Positions 1-12,438 of a stretch of 64,000 bases of DNA are shown one piece after another. The DNA lies in contig JAKZAN010000001.1 of assembly GCA_023053545.1 (NCBI GenBank), positions 4,422,565 to 4,486,564 of the forward strand, read 5' to 3'. The first letter of the stretch is position 1; each line of letters opens with the position of its first letter. The position numbers were made by a program, and so were the translations under genes. The notes under the pieces were generated by a model. That model worked only from the letters and a program-made list of their open reading frames with translations. It searched no databases and had not been told where the DNA came from. The stretch is from Lepidurus packardi. Taxonomy: Eukaryota; Arthropoda; Branchiopoda; Notostraca; Triopsidae.

Positions 1-483
1 ATAATTGAATCATATTAATGATTTTATCCATGTTGTCTCTTAAGAATGGCAGATTATTTTACCTAAAAATATAATTACTGTACTTCAAGTAGTAGTATAA
101 TGGATACATTTTAATATTTACATATTTCTTTGGTTAATAAGTCTTTATTTTTATTTTCTGGGATATTATGGACGTCATTATAAGAAAAGCGGAGCTTCAG
201 ATTGGTATTCTAGTCACACGTTCTTGATTTTTTTTCGCTTGGCGGGATGAAAAAAATGGGGTTTGAGAAGACTTGGGAACAAATGAGGGCAAGAGACACG
301 TCCCATTTTTTAAAGACACACTTGTCATTGTAAGGATAACCAGTTTTTTTCAATATATATATATATTTGGGCATTGTCAATTTGTCAGCATTCGTGAGGG
401 AATTTTGTGTCTTTTTTATTTTATTTTTTCGTTTTTATTTTTATTTCTTTGTTATCCATTGTTCCCCTTCTTCTTTCAAATAG

Positions 484-3400
484 GGAATTGGGGCTGGATT
501 TGGTGCCGAGACAGGGCGACCATGTCGTGGACCCGGACTCGGTGGGCGTTGTGGAACTCTACCATGCGGTATGTGTGTTTTTCAGACGTGGGTGGGCAAT
601 TTGCATAACCCCGTATTTGCCCTGGTCTGCAACGCTGAAGCTAGAGAAGACGGAGGAAGAAGAGGAGAAGGAAGAGTGCCAACAATTTTTCGTTTTGTGA
701 AGCTTTTATTCAAAGATGAGCAGTTTCAGGAATGGCTTGCATGTTAAACAGCTATAGATGTGTATACTGGCACAGGACCGGTTCTTTTTCTCTTTCATTC
801 CTTTCATATTTTTTTTTTCGGGGAAAAAGGAACAAGACAAGTTCCAAGACCCAGGTGTGGATAATCAAAAACGCTGCAATTAAGATTTTTTATATATGGA
901 TATGTAAGCATTAATACTTTCTTTTCTTTTTTTTTAGCATTTGGATAGCTCGGAGATTAGTAACCAACACAGCATCTCATCCTCAGTAAGTTCACGTTTA
1001 TACATTATAATGTCAAGGATATTTTAACTATTAAAAAGAAGTTATAAAAATTTACTATTCGTCAAATTATTTAATCAGTTCTAGCGAGTGTTTTTGAATC
1101 AATTAAGTAATTGACATATTTAATTGAGGAAAAGTCCGTTCAGGAAAATCATGGGGTTCAGAAAGATTTGATCCAGAAAAGTAACATTTGTGAAAAGATG
1201 ATTGCGTTCAGGAAATCATGTTAATTAAAAGGTTAAGATGATTCGAATTGAGTTAGTCAATTGGAATAGATTATAACTCAATTCGTGAACGATTCCGTGT
1301 CATGACTTGAGTTGCGTGCATTTTAAGACTACGAAAGGGAAAAGAGAGAAAAACACGGTTGAACTAGAGTGGAATTTCAATACGAAGTGGCTAATTAATC
1401 TCTATTTCTTCTATGTTGTTGTTCTCATTGCTTGGATTTGGATTCAAGTGGCGGAATTCTGCCGGTCGCCCCAAGCGCTATGAGTCGTGTGCCAGTTACC
1501 AATTATATTTTTGCATGCGGCACTTTGGCTATCCTTCGGGCGATGATATGGAAGTGTACTTCGCTCTTTATGACATGCAAAAGTCCCGTTATGCGAGGTA
1601 AAAGCTTAACTATTTGGTTGGCTTTTTTAAGTATACAGTTTGCATCATTCCTCATGTTTGCATTTATTTTTTTAACGCTTTTTATACACACTTGGTCATT
1701 TTTTCTTTTTTTCTTTTTTTTCTTTAATTTATTTATTTTTTTCTAGTGAGAGATTCCTAGTCAGAGTTTCCAAAGAAGGGTTCTTCAGCTATGTGGACAA
1801 AGTCCATAGCAATTGTACTTTGTTTGCGGTAAGCCAAATCCAAATTTGTTTTAGCGTGTTAACTTCTTACAATTCTTAATATATGTATACTTTTTTTTTT
1901 TAGGATTTGGGAACTGCGGATTTGGCCAAGGATTTGTACGTGGTTGTTCAAGTCTTGCGTGTTGGTCGAATGTTGTACACGGAATCCGCATCCAAGAAAT
2001 CCCACCAGCAAATGTACCGGCGCCCTTTGGCCTGCTCGGTTTTAAGTTTGACGGAGGCGCAGCAGAACGTGGATTTGGCCATGGAAGAAAAAGAGTTTTC
2101 CTTGAAAATGTACCAAGCGGAGGAGAAAGATTGGTATCAACTCCATGAACTCATCGCGCGAAAGCAAAGCAACAAATACAGTCTCGTCTCGGGTCAAGCC
2201 TTGTGTGGTAACGGAAAGATCAACTCTTTTTTTTTAATTGGAGTATTTATTTTCACGATTTTTTGTCAGATATTTCACTGAAATTGGTCAGAGGAGATTT
2301 GTCGACCTCTCCAGAGCACCTTCATCTCTTTAAGAGCATTCCTGTGACGAAAAAGTTAGGGTTTCCGGACATCATCATGCCTGGCGACATCAGGTTACCT
2401 TTTAATTCAAATATGGACCATTTTAGTACAATTTAAAAATAATTGTTTTGATACTTTGCAGTAATTTTTCTATTCTATCCATTCGTTTTTCTTTTATTTG
2501 TAGGAACGATTTGTACGTATTCTTTGATAAAGCTGACTTTGATCGAGCAGGGAAATCGTCGAGTAAGAACGTACAAGTGACGTTTTCACTTTTGGACGCG
2601 AAAGGTCAAATTCTACCGGTAATACTTTTTAAAACGATTTATCGCTTATTTAAGTTTATTAAAACAGTTTATCGCTTATTTACAATTTTTTAAATTTAAA
2701 TTAGGGTTGTTTGTTTGGATCGTCGAGTCAAGAAGGTCACAGCAAGTACCAGTCGCTCATTCTGTACCATCAGAATAATCCTCGATGGGCAGAGATGCTT
2801 CGGATTACGTTACCTACGGAGTTTTATAAATCGTCGCATTTACGACTCGAATATTACCATTGTTCCAGTAAAAATTTATATATATTTTTTATATTGGGAA
2901 CATTGAGATGTCTTTGGTATTTAAATTTGTATTTTTGTAGCGAAAGATCGTACGGAACGGAAAATGTTTGGGTTTTCCTTCACGCCGTTAATGGATGAAG
3001 AGGAAACGGTGCTCCAAGACGGTCCGCATGATCTATTGGTGTATAAGTGCGAAGATTCGGCTTTGCTTCAGGACCCGAGTAGTTATTTGCACCTGGCTCC
3101 GACTCAACGCTACCTCAACGGCTCCAACCCTGCTAAAACTACAAAGCCATCGCCCACATTCCAGTTTACGAAAAGCGCCAAGGAGTTTGTGACGCTGGAT
3201 TTGCTACTTTGCTCCACCAAACTCACCCAAAACGGTAAATTTCAAAGCGATAAGAAAAAAATAAAGCAGCTCTGGTAGGAAGTAACGCTACAAAAGTCAA
3301 TTCAGAAGACTACATTTAAAGGAATTTTTTAAGACTACCTTAGTTTTGTTTGTTCTTAATCAAAACAGTAAGATATAAATCAAATATTGGTATCTGCTTC

Positions 3401-6400
3401 GTACTTCACAGCGGAGTTGCGGTCATTGCTCAAGTGGAAAGAGCAGCCGGAACGGATTGCGGAGACATTAAACGCCGTAATGCGTATCAAAGGCGAAGAA
3501 TTAGTCAAATTCTTACAAGATGTTCTCGATTCCTTGTTTTCCATGTTTTCTACCGAAGATGGCAATTCTACGTCACACTCTGGTCATGTATTTCAAGTCC
3601 TGGTGAGCTTCTTATTTCCATTACACCCCCAAAACAATTCTGTTCATTCTTAAGAAAATAGTATTAAGGTATGTTTTTTTAAATTGCAGATAAGCATTTT
3701 ATATTTGTTGCGAGACAGCAAATTTGAACATTTTAAGCCCGTGGTGGATAGCTATATCCAAAATCACTTCTCAGCGCCCCTAATTTACAGGTAATGGACG
3801 ATACTCATTAATGAATAGAAGCAATTAGCGAAGTTAGCGAGATCTGAAATGGATGTCAAATCGTTGTTTGTTGTGGAAAAGGGGCTTAGTGAGTTGTGTG
3901 CAAACCTGTGCTGAGCTGGTGGCAGTCACGGGAGAACAAGAACCTTTACAAAAGTGCTTTGCTACCTTGGAATACGTGACCAAGTTTGTGATCCAGTCAC
4001 GTTTACTTTTCGCTAAAACCTGCGATTTGGCGGACGAAGACGGGTTCAGGGAACTCATCCATTCACTCTTTGCTGCGTTTAACCTCATGGTTTCGGTCAC
4101 TAGTGAATCCGTAGCGCCCACTCAGGTATTTCATTACTTCCTTGTAACGTTATTTTTTGTAACCTGTCTATGCTTATTTTAAGGATTTTTAGATTTTCTT
4201 TATAAAGTTGTCTTTGAAGAACTTTCGTACAAGCCGTTTTATATTGCGTAATATTTAGTAAGGTTAGGTTTTAATTAAACGTACCTTGTATTAATTATTG
4301 GAAGATTTCAGAAAATTACTTTTTAATTGTAAATGTATGAAAATATCGTGAATTATTTGTTTGTTTTTTTTTACCCCTTTTTAGGTTATTTTCTTGAAGA
4401 ATGTATTCAGCTCAGTGACCCAACTCTCAGAAATCCTTTCGGCAACTGAATGTGCGAAACTTGTACATTCACTCTTGGATTCGATGCCGAAAGACGCAGG
4501 CCCGGATCTCAGTCAAGCCCGAATGGGTTTAATCCTAGAAATGGTCAAAAGTCGCAGGTTCAGAGAGAATGGTAATTTTTTTTTTTTAATGAATTGGGTC
4601 AACCTAAAATTGAATAAAAAATTTAAACAGATTCGCGCGGATTGATTACGGTAGCAGCTTGTCGGCAACTCAGACTTCATTTTTCCTTAAAATCACAGCT
4701 ACCACTCTGCGCTGAAGTATTAGGAGAAATGCTGACGTATTTCAGGGCTGAGAACTCGGCAAATACGTCAGGCAAAGTAAATATTTTCTCAATTTATGAG
4801 AATTTTTCTATAAAATGTATTTTTTTTTAACGTGTGTTTAATGTATGATAGGTCAACAATTGCTTATACCATGACGTAGAAGTGCTGTGCCTTTCGCTCC
4901 TGGATGTTGTCATGCAAGCAGTATTGGTAGCTGACAGATCAACGCCAGTTGGAGTAATATATTAAGATCAATTTTCAACGACCGAGTCTTAAAAAATGGA
5001 CGAAACATTGAATTGATTTTGTTTTTTCAGGGCGCATTGGTAGCGTGTTTACTGGGGTTATTGCAGACGTTAGACGAAGGACATTACCGCCGTTTGTGGG
5101 AGGATTTCTTGGAAAGAAAGCCTTTGAAAGATTTCTTGCTGCGTTCGTTTCTTTTATTGAGAGATTTGGTACGGGAGCAAGCCTTTCCTTCGGATTGGCG
5201 AGTTATGCACCTCACGAGCAATGCAGTCATTCTCAAGACGCTGGAGTACCTTAGCCGACCCATTGTCAAGTATTTTTTAGATGCCGGATGCTTTGATAGT
5301 CAGGTAAGTCAATTCCAATGCTTAAAATGAGTTAGGATCTTAGGATTATAAAAAAAAACTTTTGTTTTTGTTGTTTACAATGTAAAGTTGATAGAAGTAG
5401 CCTGGTAGTCGAAAGGAAGGGAAAATGTACTTTCCATAGAAATTTTTCTTGAAATTGTCGGAGCTATAGGGATTTAGTTATTAATTTAGAAAGTTTTATA
5501 CTAATTCAAAACCCCGCCGTGCTCTGATTGGCTGGGGTGGACTCAGAGGGGTCTTTTAAATCTCTGATTTTTTCAAAACGGATGCGCTAGCAATTCGGAC
5601 AAATTGCGCTCATGTAAATATTCATCACAAATCGGTAAAGAACTCACACACGACATAAGTACCTTTAAACGAAAGTGCTGGATAAAAAAAGCCTAACTCT
5701 GTTCTCTACTTGTTGTTTCCGTCACGTGGTTTTTCAGTAGCGCGCACTGTTTATGAACACTGGCTTAAAATGGTGCGTTGGATACAGAAGTGTTGATATT
5801 AACCCTGTAAATCAAGTCTTAACTTGTAAATGTAAGCAGGTTTTATCGCCTAGAAGATTCTTACATCAACTGTGAGCAGGTAAATATTGTTAGATATGCC
5901 AAGAAACGAAGAAAGTGTCGACTGTTGTCTGTTGTTTTAATGAAAAGGAATGAAAATAATTCGATTTAAAAATTCGTCAGATTAACAGCTTTAAAATCCA
6001 CTGAAATATAGCTCAAGTTGGGTAGCTCATAGTTGAACGTATTAGCTAGTTGCCTTACTGTATGATCATTGGTCCGTTTCTTTCTTTCCTCGCAGTTATG
6101 GAGCAGTTATTTTGACCTTTCGGTGGCATTTTTGACCCAGGCATGTTTGCAGCTGGAAAAATTACCCGAGATTAAGAAACGAAAGATCTTAGCCAAGTAT
6201 GGAGACATGCGTGTAACGATGGGATTCCAAATCCTCAGAATGTGGGGCACTTTAGGTAAAGATAAAAATATACCAAACTGCAATCTAAAACGGAAAAATG
6301 TTTGGTTTCTGATTTTTAAAAACATATCTTTTAGATGACTACAAAATTCATTTTATTCCTTCCATGGTGGGCCCTTTCTTGGAAGTAACGCTTGTGCCCG

Positions 6401-9400
6401 AAATGGAGCTGAGAAAAGCAACTTTGCCCATTTTCTTTGACATGATGGAATGCGAACAGAAAGCTCATGGCCATTTTAAGCAGGTTGAGTCTGAATTGAT
6501 TGACAAATTGGATATTCTAGTTGGAGATGATGACTACCGCCAGCTGTTCAACACCATGTAACTATTTCTCTCCTTTCTTTCGTTCTTCTTTTTCGTAGGT
6601 TAAATAACAACAAAGTAGTAGCTCATTTATTGAATAAAAAGTTAAATAATTCATTCCATTAATTAACGCATACCTGGGAAAAGGGAGCTTTTAAACTCTG
6701 CGTAAGTTCTAACCTAGTTTTTTTTCGGATGTATTTTTTTATGTATTTTTTCGGATGTACAATTTTTTTTAAAAATAAATATACAGTAGCGACGTAATGC
6801 CTCACGAAAATAATATTTTTTTCAATAGTTTGCTCGAAAAAGTGCGATCTAATGATCCCGTATGGAAGAACCGAGGAATCGCGTTCATCACGTCCATCAC
6901 CAAGCTTTTAGAAAGACTTTTAGACTACCGAACGGTGCGCGAAGGAGATGAGAACAAGGATAAACGCATGAGCTGCACCTTTAATTTGTTGGTATTATCA
7001 TCATTTCCATAATTTCGTCAATAAAACAAGATACTTTATTTTTTAGTTGGATTTTTTTTACTGTATTGTTTTGGTTTCAGAATTTCTACAAGAACGAAGT
7101 AGACCGCAGGGACATGTACGTGCGCTACATATACAAACTACATCACTTACATCTTCCTGTGGAGAATTACACGGAAGCCGCCTTCACTTTGCAATTATAC
7201 GCCGCCCAATTAGGCTGGTCCACTGAAATTATCCCTTCTGACGGTCATTTTCCAGCGCAGCTAGAATGGCAGCGCAAAGAAGCGTTATATTTGCAAATTA
7301 TTGCCTATTTTGACAAGGGAAAGGTAAAAATCTTCCTGAATTTCCACTGTGTTTCTTAAATTCATCTTAATTTATCTTAATTCATCTTAATTCTTAAATT
7401 CATCTTAATTTCCTATTGTTTTATGAAATTTGAATGATTTCTCAGTTAAGTTGTCTTTTTTTCGCGTTTCGTAGTGTTGGGAAAAGGGAATTCCGATGGC
7501 CAAAGAGCTTGCCAGTTTCTATGAAACACGTTTATTCGACTACGGCAAACTATCGCATATTCTGAAATCCCAAGCGATTTTTTATGACCAGATTCTGACT
7601 CAATTGCGACCTGAACCCGAGTTTTTTCGCGTGGGGTATTATGGCACTGGCTTTCCCCTCTTCGTTAGGGTAAAATGGAATTTACTATGAAGTTAATTTA
7701 GCTTTGTACTTCACCATAATATAGCCTTCAATAATATTAGTGTTAAAGTAGAATATTGATAAATTCTGTTATGTATTTTGTTTATTTGTTGGTTCTTAGA
7801 ATAAAACGTTTGTGTACCGAGGCTTGGATTATGAGCGGATAGAAGCTTTTACGCAGCGATTGCAGACGGAGTATCCAGCTGCTGAGATTTTGAAGAAGAA
7901 TACGTTGCCTAGTGACGCTGTAATGAATTCAGACGGACAGTGTAAGTTAATTACAATTTACTTAAAGAACTAATCTATTTGTGGTTGATTTGGGATTATG
8001 TATAGATATCCAAATATGCAATGTGAAGCCTGTTCCAGAGGAAAACCCCATCTTTGATGATACTCTGAACGTACCTGAGAAAATACGGCGCTTTTACGCT
8101 GTTAATGATGTAAAAACATTCCAATTTGACCGACCGGTACATAAGGGTTGTGTGGACAAGGACAATGAGTTTAAAGTAAAGAAAATAAAAAAGACTTTTT
8201 GTACATGGAAATGATTTCAAATTATTTTTAGACTCTTTGGATTGAAAGGACCACGCTGATCACGGCAGCGACTTTGCCAGGTATTCTGCGATGGTTTGAA
8301 GTAGTGGAACGCAGAGTAGAACAGCTTCCGCCAGTTCGTTTTGCCTGTGAAACCGTGTCCAGCGTCACTCGAGAATTGCAAACGCTCCAATTACAGTATA
8401 GCGCTGAACCCAAACGCAGTCTACACCCTTTCAGCATGCGTCTGCAGGTAAATCTCGTTTCCAAAACTCACACTTAAAAGCTTAAACACTGAAATATTCG
8501 CATATTTTTCCTGGACAGTTCTGAAATTCTTAGTTTACTAAGCACTTTTTCTTGATTATTTCCCTTACGGCAGGTTTACGTAACGTTTTTTATCTTTCTT
8601 ACTAGGGAGTGATTGACGCGGCAGTCATGGGGGGCATTGCCAAGTACCAAGATGCGTTTTTTAACGCCGAGTTCATCAATAACCATCCAGAGTACATGGA
8701 ATATGTCTTGCAATTGCGCCAACTTATCGTAGACAAGGTAATCAAATGTAGAAAAAATTAAAGAAAGAAACTTAATTGGGCTCTTTTTCAACAGATACGT
8801 GTCTTGGAGCAGTGTTTAACCTTACATGGGCGTTTGGCAGCGGCGGATTTGCAGCCTCTACACCGTCGTTTGCAAGAATGTTTGGCTCATATGAAGCAAA
8901 GGCTGAAAGAGTGGGGCTTCGCGTCGCCCAATCCCGGCCGCTATGCTTCCAGCAGTCCTCTGCATCGGCGAGCTGACTCGGACGCAGGCGTAGAATACCG
9001 AAAAGGACCTATGTTGTGCCTGCCTGGGCATTCTCTTCCCTTACCAGCTCTGCCGTCACCGCACTCCGACAGACGACAACAAAAAGCACATACCGTAGTA
9101 GGGGGACCTCCCAGTAATCGCTCTTCCGGCTCAGGGAGCAGTTTGTACGGCCATTTCCTGGTCAACGAGACGGCTAGCTTGGTCAGCGACGAGGAAGATC
9201 TCTATTGCAAGCCATCCGTGAGTATAGGACTCCAATTCGTGAAGCTAATTCAGTAGATGACTAGGAAAACTTAAAAATTGGGTACTTGAAAGCCTTTTTT
9301 TTTTTTTTTTTTAGCCGTATGACGAATTAAACTTCATGAATTTAAGTCAAATTCACTAATTGAGTTATATGAGATTTGCTGGGCAGTATACCAAAATTGA

Positions 9401-10505
9401 TGAATTTTCTTTGGTTTTTAGGAGATTTTAGAGCGTTTGAACGCCAGTACGGGATCCAGTGCGTCGTCCAATTTGACAGTTTCGAATTCCTGGTCTTCCG
9501 AGAACAGACCGAGGGCTACTGGATGGTTCGACGAGACTGTGTCCCCCCGACGAGCCTCGTCACCCAAGAAAACCGTGACAGAAGCGTATCTGTTCTTTAC
9601 CCCAGCATCTTTACGGTACTTTATTTCTTAACGATTTAAAAATCGAATATTTTCAGGACTCAGAACAAGAAAATGTATATAAATTAAATAACACATTTTT
9701 ATTTTTGTTTCTTATAGTGATCGAGATTCCGGATACGCAGATGAGTTACCCCAAAAGAGAGGACATCCGCAGCGTATTGGGAGCAAAAACCTTCCTCCCA
9801 CTCCGATGTCCTTATTGATGCATACCAATTCGACTCCTGAACACTTATCTTCTTGGAATAAAGATGAAGCCCCGCCCCTTCCGCCCAGGAACAACGGCAA
9901 GTCGGCAAACTTTGCTTCTTTATTATCACATCGACTTATTTTAAAAAAAAAAAAAAAACTTTCTTATCGTTAGGAGTCTCTGCGTTGAGTTTAACGGATT
10001 CAACCCCACCTCCCATTCAACCCAAACGCTACTCTAAAAAAGTACATTGAAATTTTTATCAATTCAATGAGTAATTCTTTTCCATTTTTATTTTATTTTT
10101 TGGGTGGAATTAAAGTTATCGCTATCTTCAACTTCCACCCCAGCTTTAACGCCAACATGTATTTCGCCGGAATTCGGTCTCGACAACATGAACATTCTAT
10201 CTCCGCCCACGAACGGCTCGAATTCGAGGTACAAGGACCCTGTACCTCCTCCGCTACCTCCTAAAGCCGCTACGCCTACTTTAACATTCTCCCAGTCATC
10301 TTTGTCACTAGCTATGATGCCTCCTCCTCCACGAAGCAGGGCAGAAGCGGATCAGCCAGAAGCGTTCATGGCTGACGGCAGTTTTGTAGAAGAAGTCTGC
10401 AGTTTATTGGCGGCCTCGGGCTGTGGAGTCATGACGAACGGCCACCAGAGTCCGCCCCATTCACCGCCACCACCGCCACCAGAGTTTTCCGGTGTGGATG
10501 ACTAA
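484..10505 (+). CDS. spg: DOCK3/DOCK4-type (Sponge-like) guanine nucleotide exchange factor, 5' end outside window
   Basis: DOCK-B family exchange factor that activates Rac/Rap GTPases at the membrane. About 30 exons are visible: 484-568, 938-985, 1449-1597, 1747-1828, 1904-2207, 2270-2393, 2504-2618, 2705-2867, 2941-3234, 3412-3602, 3690-3790, ~3838-4125, 4385-4571, 4631-4776, 4852-4953, 5031-5303, 6096-6255, 6335-6557, 6787-6991, 7081-7323, 7475-7669, 7800-7941, 8006-8175, 8232-8447, 8606-8737, 8795-9217, 9422-9615, 9718-9896, 9974-10041, 10116-10505. The DHR-1/C2 region includes [11 protein letters not shown] (2388-2530). DHR-2 runs roughly 7081-8800 with [29 protein letters not shown] and [10 protein letters not shown], closer to DOCK3/4 than DOCK1. 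The tail has APPLPPR and PPPLPPK, expected SH3 ligands of Crk-type adaptors. SH3 and first exons are upstream of the window. The 3790/3838 join is off by one base. Intron 9897-9973 uses a GC donor. Intron 5304-6095 holds nothing I recognise. Confidence 0.93.
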
Positions 10506-10947
10506 GAAAAAAAAGGTTTCTACCGAGAGAAAGACTAAAAAAGACTGGTTGGATTTAATGAAGCGAGCTTTTTCGAACAAAAAGGAAAATGCGCTTAGCC
10601 ATCGTCTTCCATGGCAAATTTCAAGTATTAATTTGCTTGCCAAGTTGTGGACGACCTGCCATACAAATAGATTTTGTTTTCTGAAAGATCGTCGTATTCG
10701 CAGTAGAGAGAGAGAGAGGACGAAGAGGCAACATATCTTGAGTTTTATTTAGCTAGAGCCATGTTTTAAGGTGCAGCTATTATTTCCCCACTGTTGAAAC
10801 AATTGTCCCTTTAGTCTTGAAAAGTTTCGTAATAACTCATGGTTTATCTGTGGTCAAATACTTTAGTCAGCAAAAAAGCTTGTAATTCATTGGTGCGTTC
10901 TTTTTTGTACTTTTATTTATGTTCTTGGCAAGTGTTTGGATAGCGTT
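10506..10947. other. 3' flank of the DOCK gene
   Basis: Non-coding stretch after the DOCK stop codon, presumably 3' UTR and spacer. I see no second gene and no clear AATAAA signal placed well. Confidence 0.4.
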
Positions 10948-11851
10948 TTAATTTGGGAATGTGGATATTTCTGTGAAAGTGGCTCTGAGATTTGTATAGT
11001 TATCTCTTTTGGATCTTTCTTTTTGTAATCTCTTCCTTCCATTTCCTCTTACTTTTGCCAGAAAAGCATTAAAAAGTTTGCATTGTTCCTCTAAACACGC
11101 GTACTGAAAGCCACACAGTTTATTTTGTCGAAGCACTTGAAACCCCATCCGCTCCGGTGCGAAATTCCTTGAGCTCACACCACAGAATACTTTCAGAGAA
11201 AACATCCCATGGCTATAATCCCGATAGTTTTGGATGCACGACATCACGTATACTTCAAAATGTTCTAGCGGTAGTACGAAGCAATCGAGTGAAAAATGCG
11301 TCATTCGAGATTGGACTAGGGTGGCACTGCTGTCGTGGTGTCTACAATTCTGTCGCATTTCCTTGACCCTGCTCAAGACCGTTTCAACGTGTTTGCAAGC
11401 AGCCGCTAAGTCACGGTCAGTGGACCTGGGAACTTTACAAAGAGGAAGCTTTTGACAATATGTGGTAGTAAAGGGGGGAAGGATGGCTGGGAATGGTTGG
11501 CGAAACTTAGTATGAGCTTGCCTTAAGGTCCTGCGTTGTGTTTTTTTGGGGGAGAGGCGGCTTTGTCCGTTACTTAAAGGGCAATAGCCACCAAAAAACA
11601 ACTTTGTCTTATTAAAAGGAGTAAAAAATATATTTTCTAACTTTATGGGTCTTTTTATCATACGCGAAAACATAACCTAGATAATAAGAAAATAAGAAGT
11701 CTAAAATTCAAACGATACATATTTTGCCATTGGCCAACGCGGTCACGCGGCCTTGATGACGTAGATAGTGGAGGGCTAAGCTTCCTGGGCGCTCAGCTGA
11801 CCGTGTGTTTTGTGTACTTTCGAAGTGTCAACGCGATATTCAACGAGTAAA

Positions 11852-12211
11852 ATGGCAGAAGGTTTTGACGAGACCGATTATTGTGATAGAAGCCCCTTTG
11901 TAGAAGATGAAGGGACGGAATTTGACCAGGCTTTTGTCATTCCTGTGCCCGTAATTCAACAATGTGCTCAGGCCTACCAGTTTGAGCCATATAGGGCTCA
12001 AAGGTCGCCAATGCCAAAGCCATTATTTACGTTATGGCGTTGTCTTTTCTCAATAGCTGAGGTTTTCCGAGGTTTGGGTGGACTTCGCACCCCAGACACA
12101 GTAGCCGGCCTATCAAACTTAGTAGGGATAGCGGTTGGCAACAAACTCCTACCACGACGTTTTGCCCTAAGTCCCATTGCTAACTGTCGATCAACACTAC
12201 TGTCGAATTGA
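11852..12211 (+). CDS. Short plus-strand leader ORF of the Kolobok-like element
   Basis: Begins MAEGFDETDYCDRSP and is acidic for about 50 residues, then reaches AYQFEPYR, a short motif I associate with uncharacterised transposon-related animal proteins. After about 12000 the reading overlaps the opposite-strand THAP ORF and is probably not coding. It may be the first exon of the lost transposase, transcribed towards the THAP gene. This is inference; no catalytic domain is visible. Confidence 0.35.
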   Translation: MAEGFDETDYCDRSPFVEDEGTEFDQAFVIPVPVIQQCAQAYQFEPYRAQRSPMPKPLFTLWRCLFSIAEVFRGLGGLRTPDTVAGLSNLVGIAVGNKLLPRRFALSPIANCRSTLLSN

Positions 12212-12438
12212 TCTTCGGTGAAATGATCACCACAGAGAGACACCCACTTGCTCATTTGGGCTTCCACAAAATCAGCCCTAGTCCTTTGTACTTGCAAAAC
12301 CCATTGCCGTCTTCTTTGTGCATCTTTTGGGAATTTATACATCCCTACACCAGCAGTAACATAGTTTTTACAACCGTAAGCAGCACACTGGTTACCAGAA
12401 CTTTTAGTAATCGACTCTGATGGCAGCTTACTTGCCAT
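11998..12438 (-). CDS. THAP-domain protein of the Kolobok-like element
   Basis: A 146-residue ORF. A THAP zinc finger (C2CH) starts near residue 17: CAAYGCKNY supplies the first cysteines, then MYKFPKD, RRQWVLQVQR and CGDHFTEDQFD give the tryptophan, the C..H pair and the FxxxxF part of the fold. THAP domains bind DNA; in Kolobok and P-type elements they recognise element ends. The C-terminal third is basic (LRAKRRGRSLLP) and ends without a recognised domain. It converges on a plus-strand ORF at about 12000. The start at 12438 lies about 250 bp inside the right end, next to the inner inverted repeat, which may act as a promoter region. Confidence 0.75.
   Translation of the reverse strand: MASKLPSESITKSSGNQCAAYGCKNYVTAGVGMYKFPKDAQRRRQWVLQVQRTRADFVEAQMSKWVSLCGDHFTEDQFDSSVDRQLAMGLRAKRRGRSLLPTAIPTKFDRPATVSGVRSPPKPRKTSAIEKRQRHNVNNGFGIGDL

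Noticed and set aside
575-720. An extra DOCK exon with a glutamate-rich stretch
   Set aside because: The join 568 to 938 keeps frame and homology without it; the stretch has no family match.
10948-11673. A standalone 241-codon host gene on the minus strand
   Set aside because: It lines up with the neighbouring hAT relic and part of it lies inside the TTAA element.
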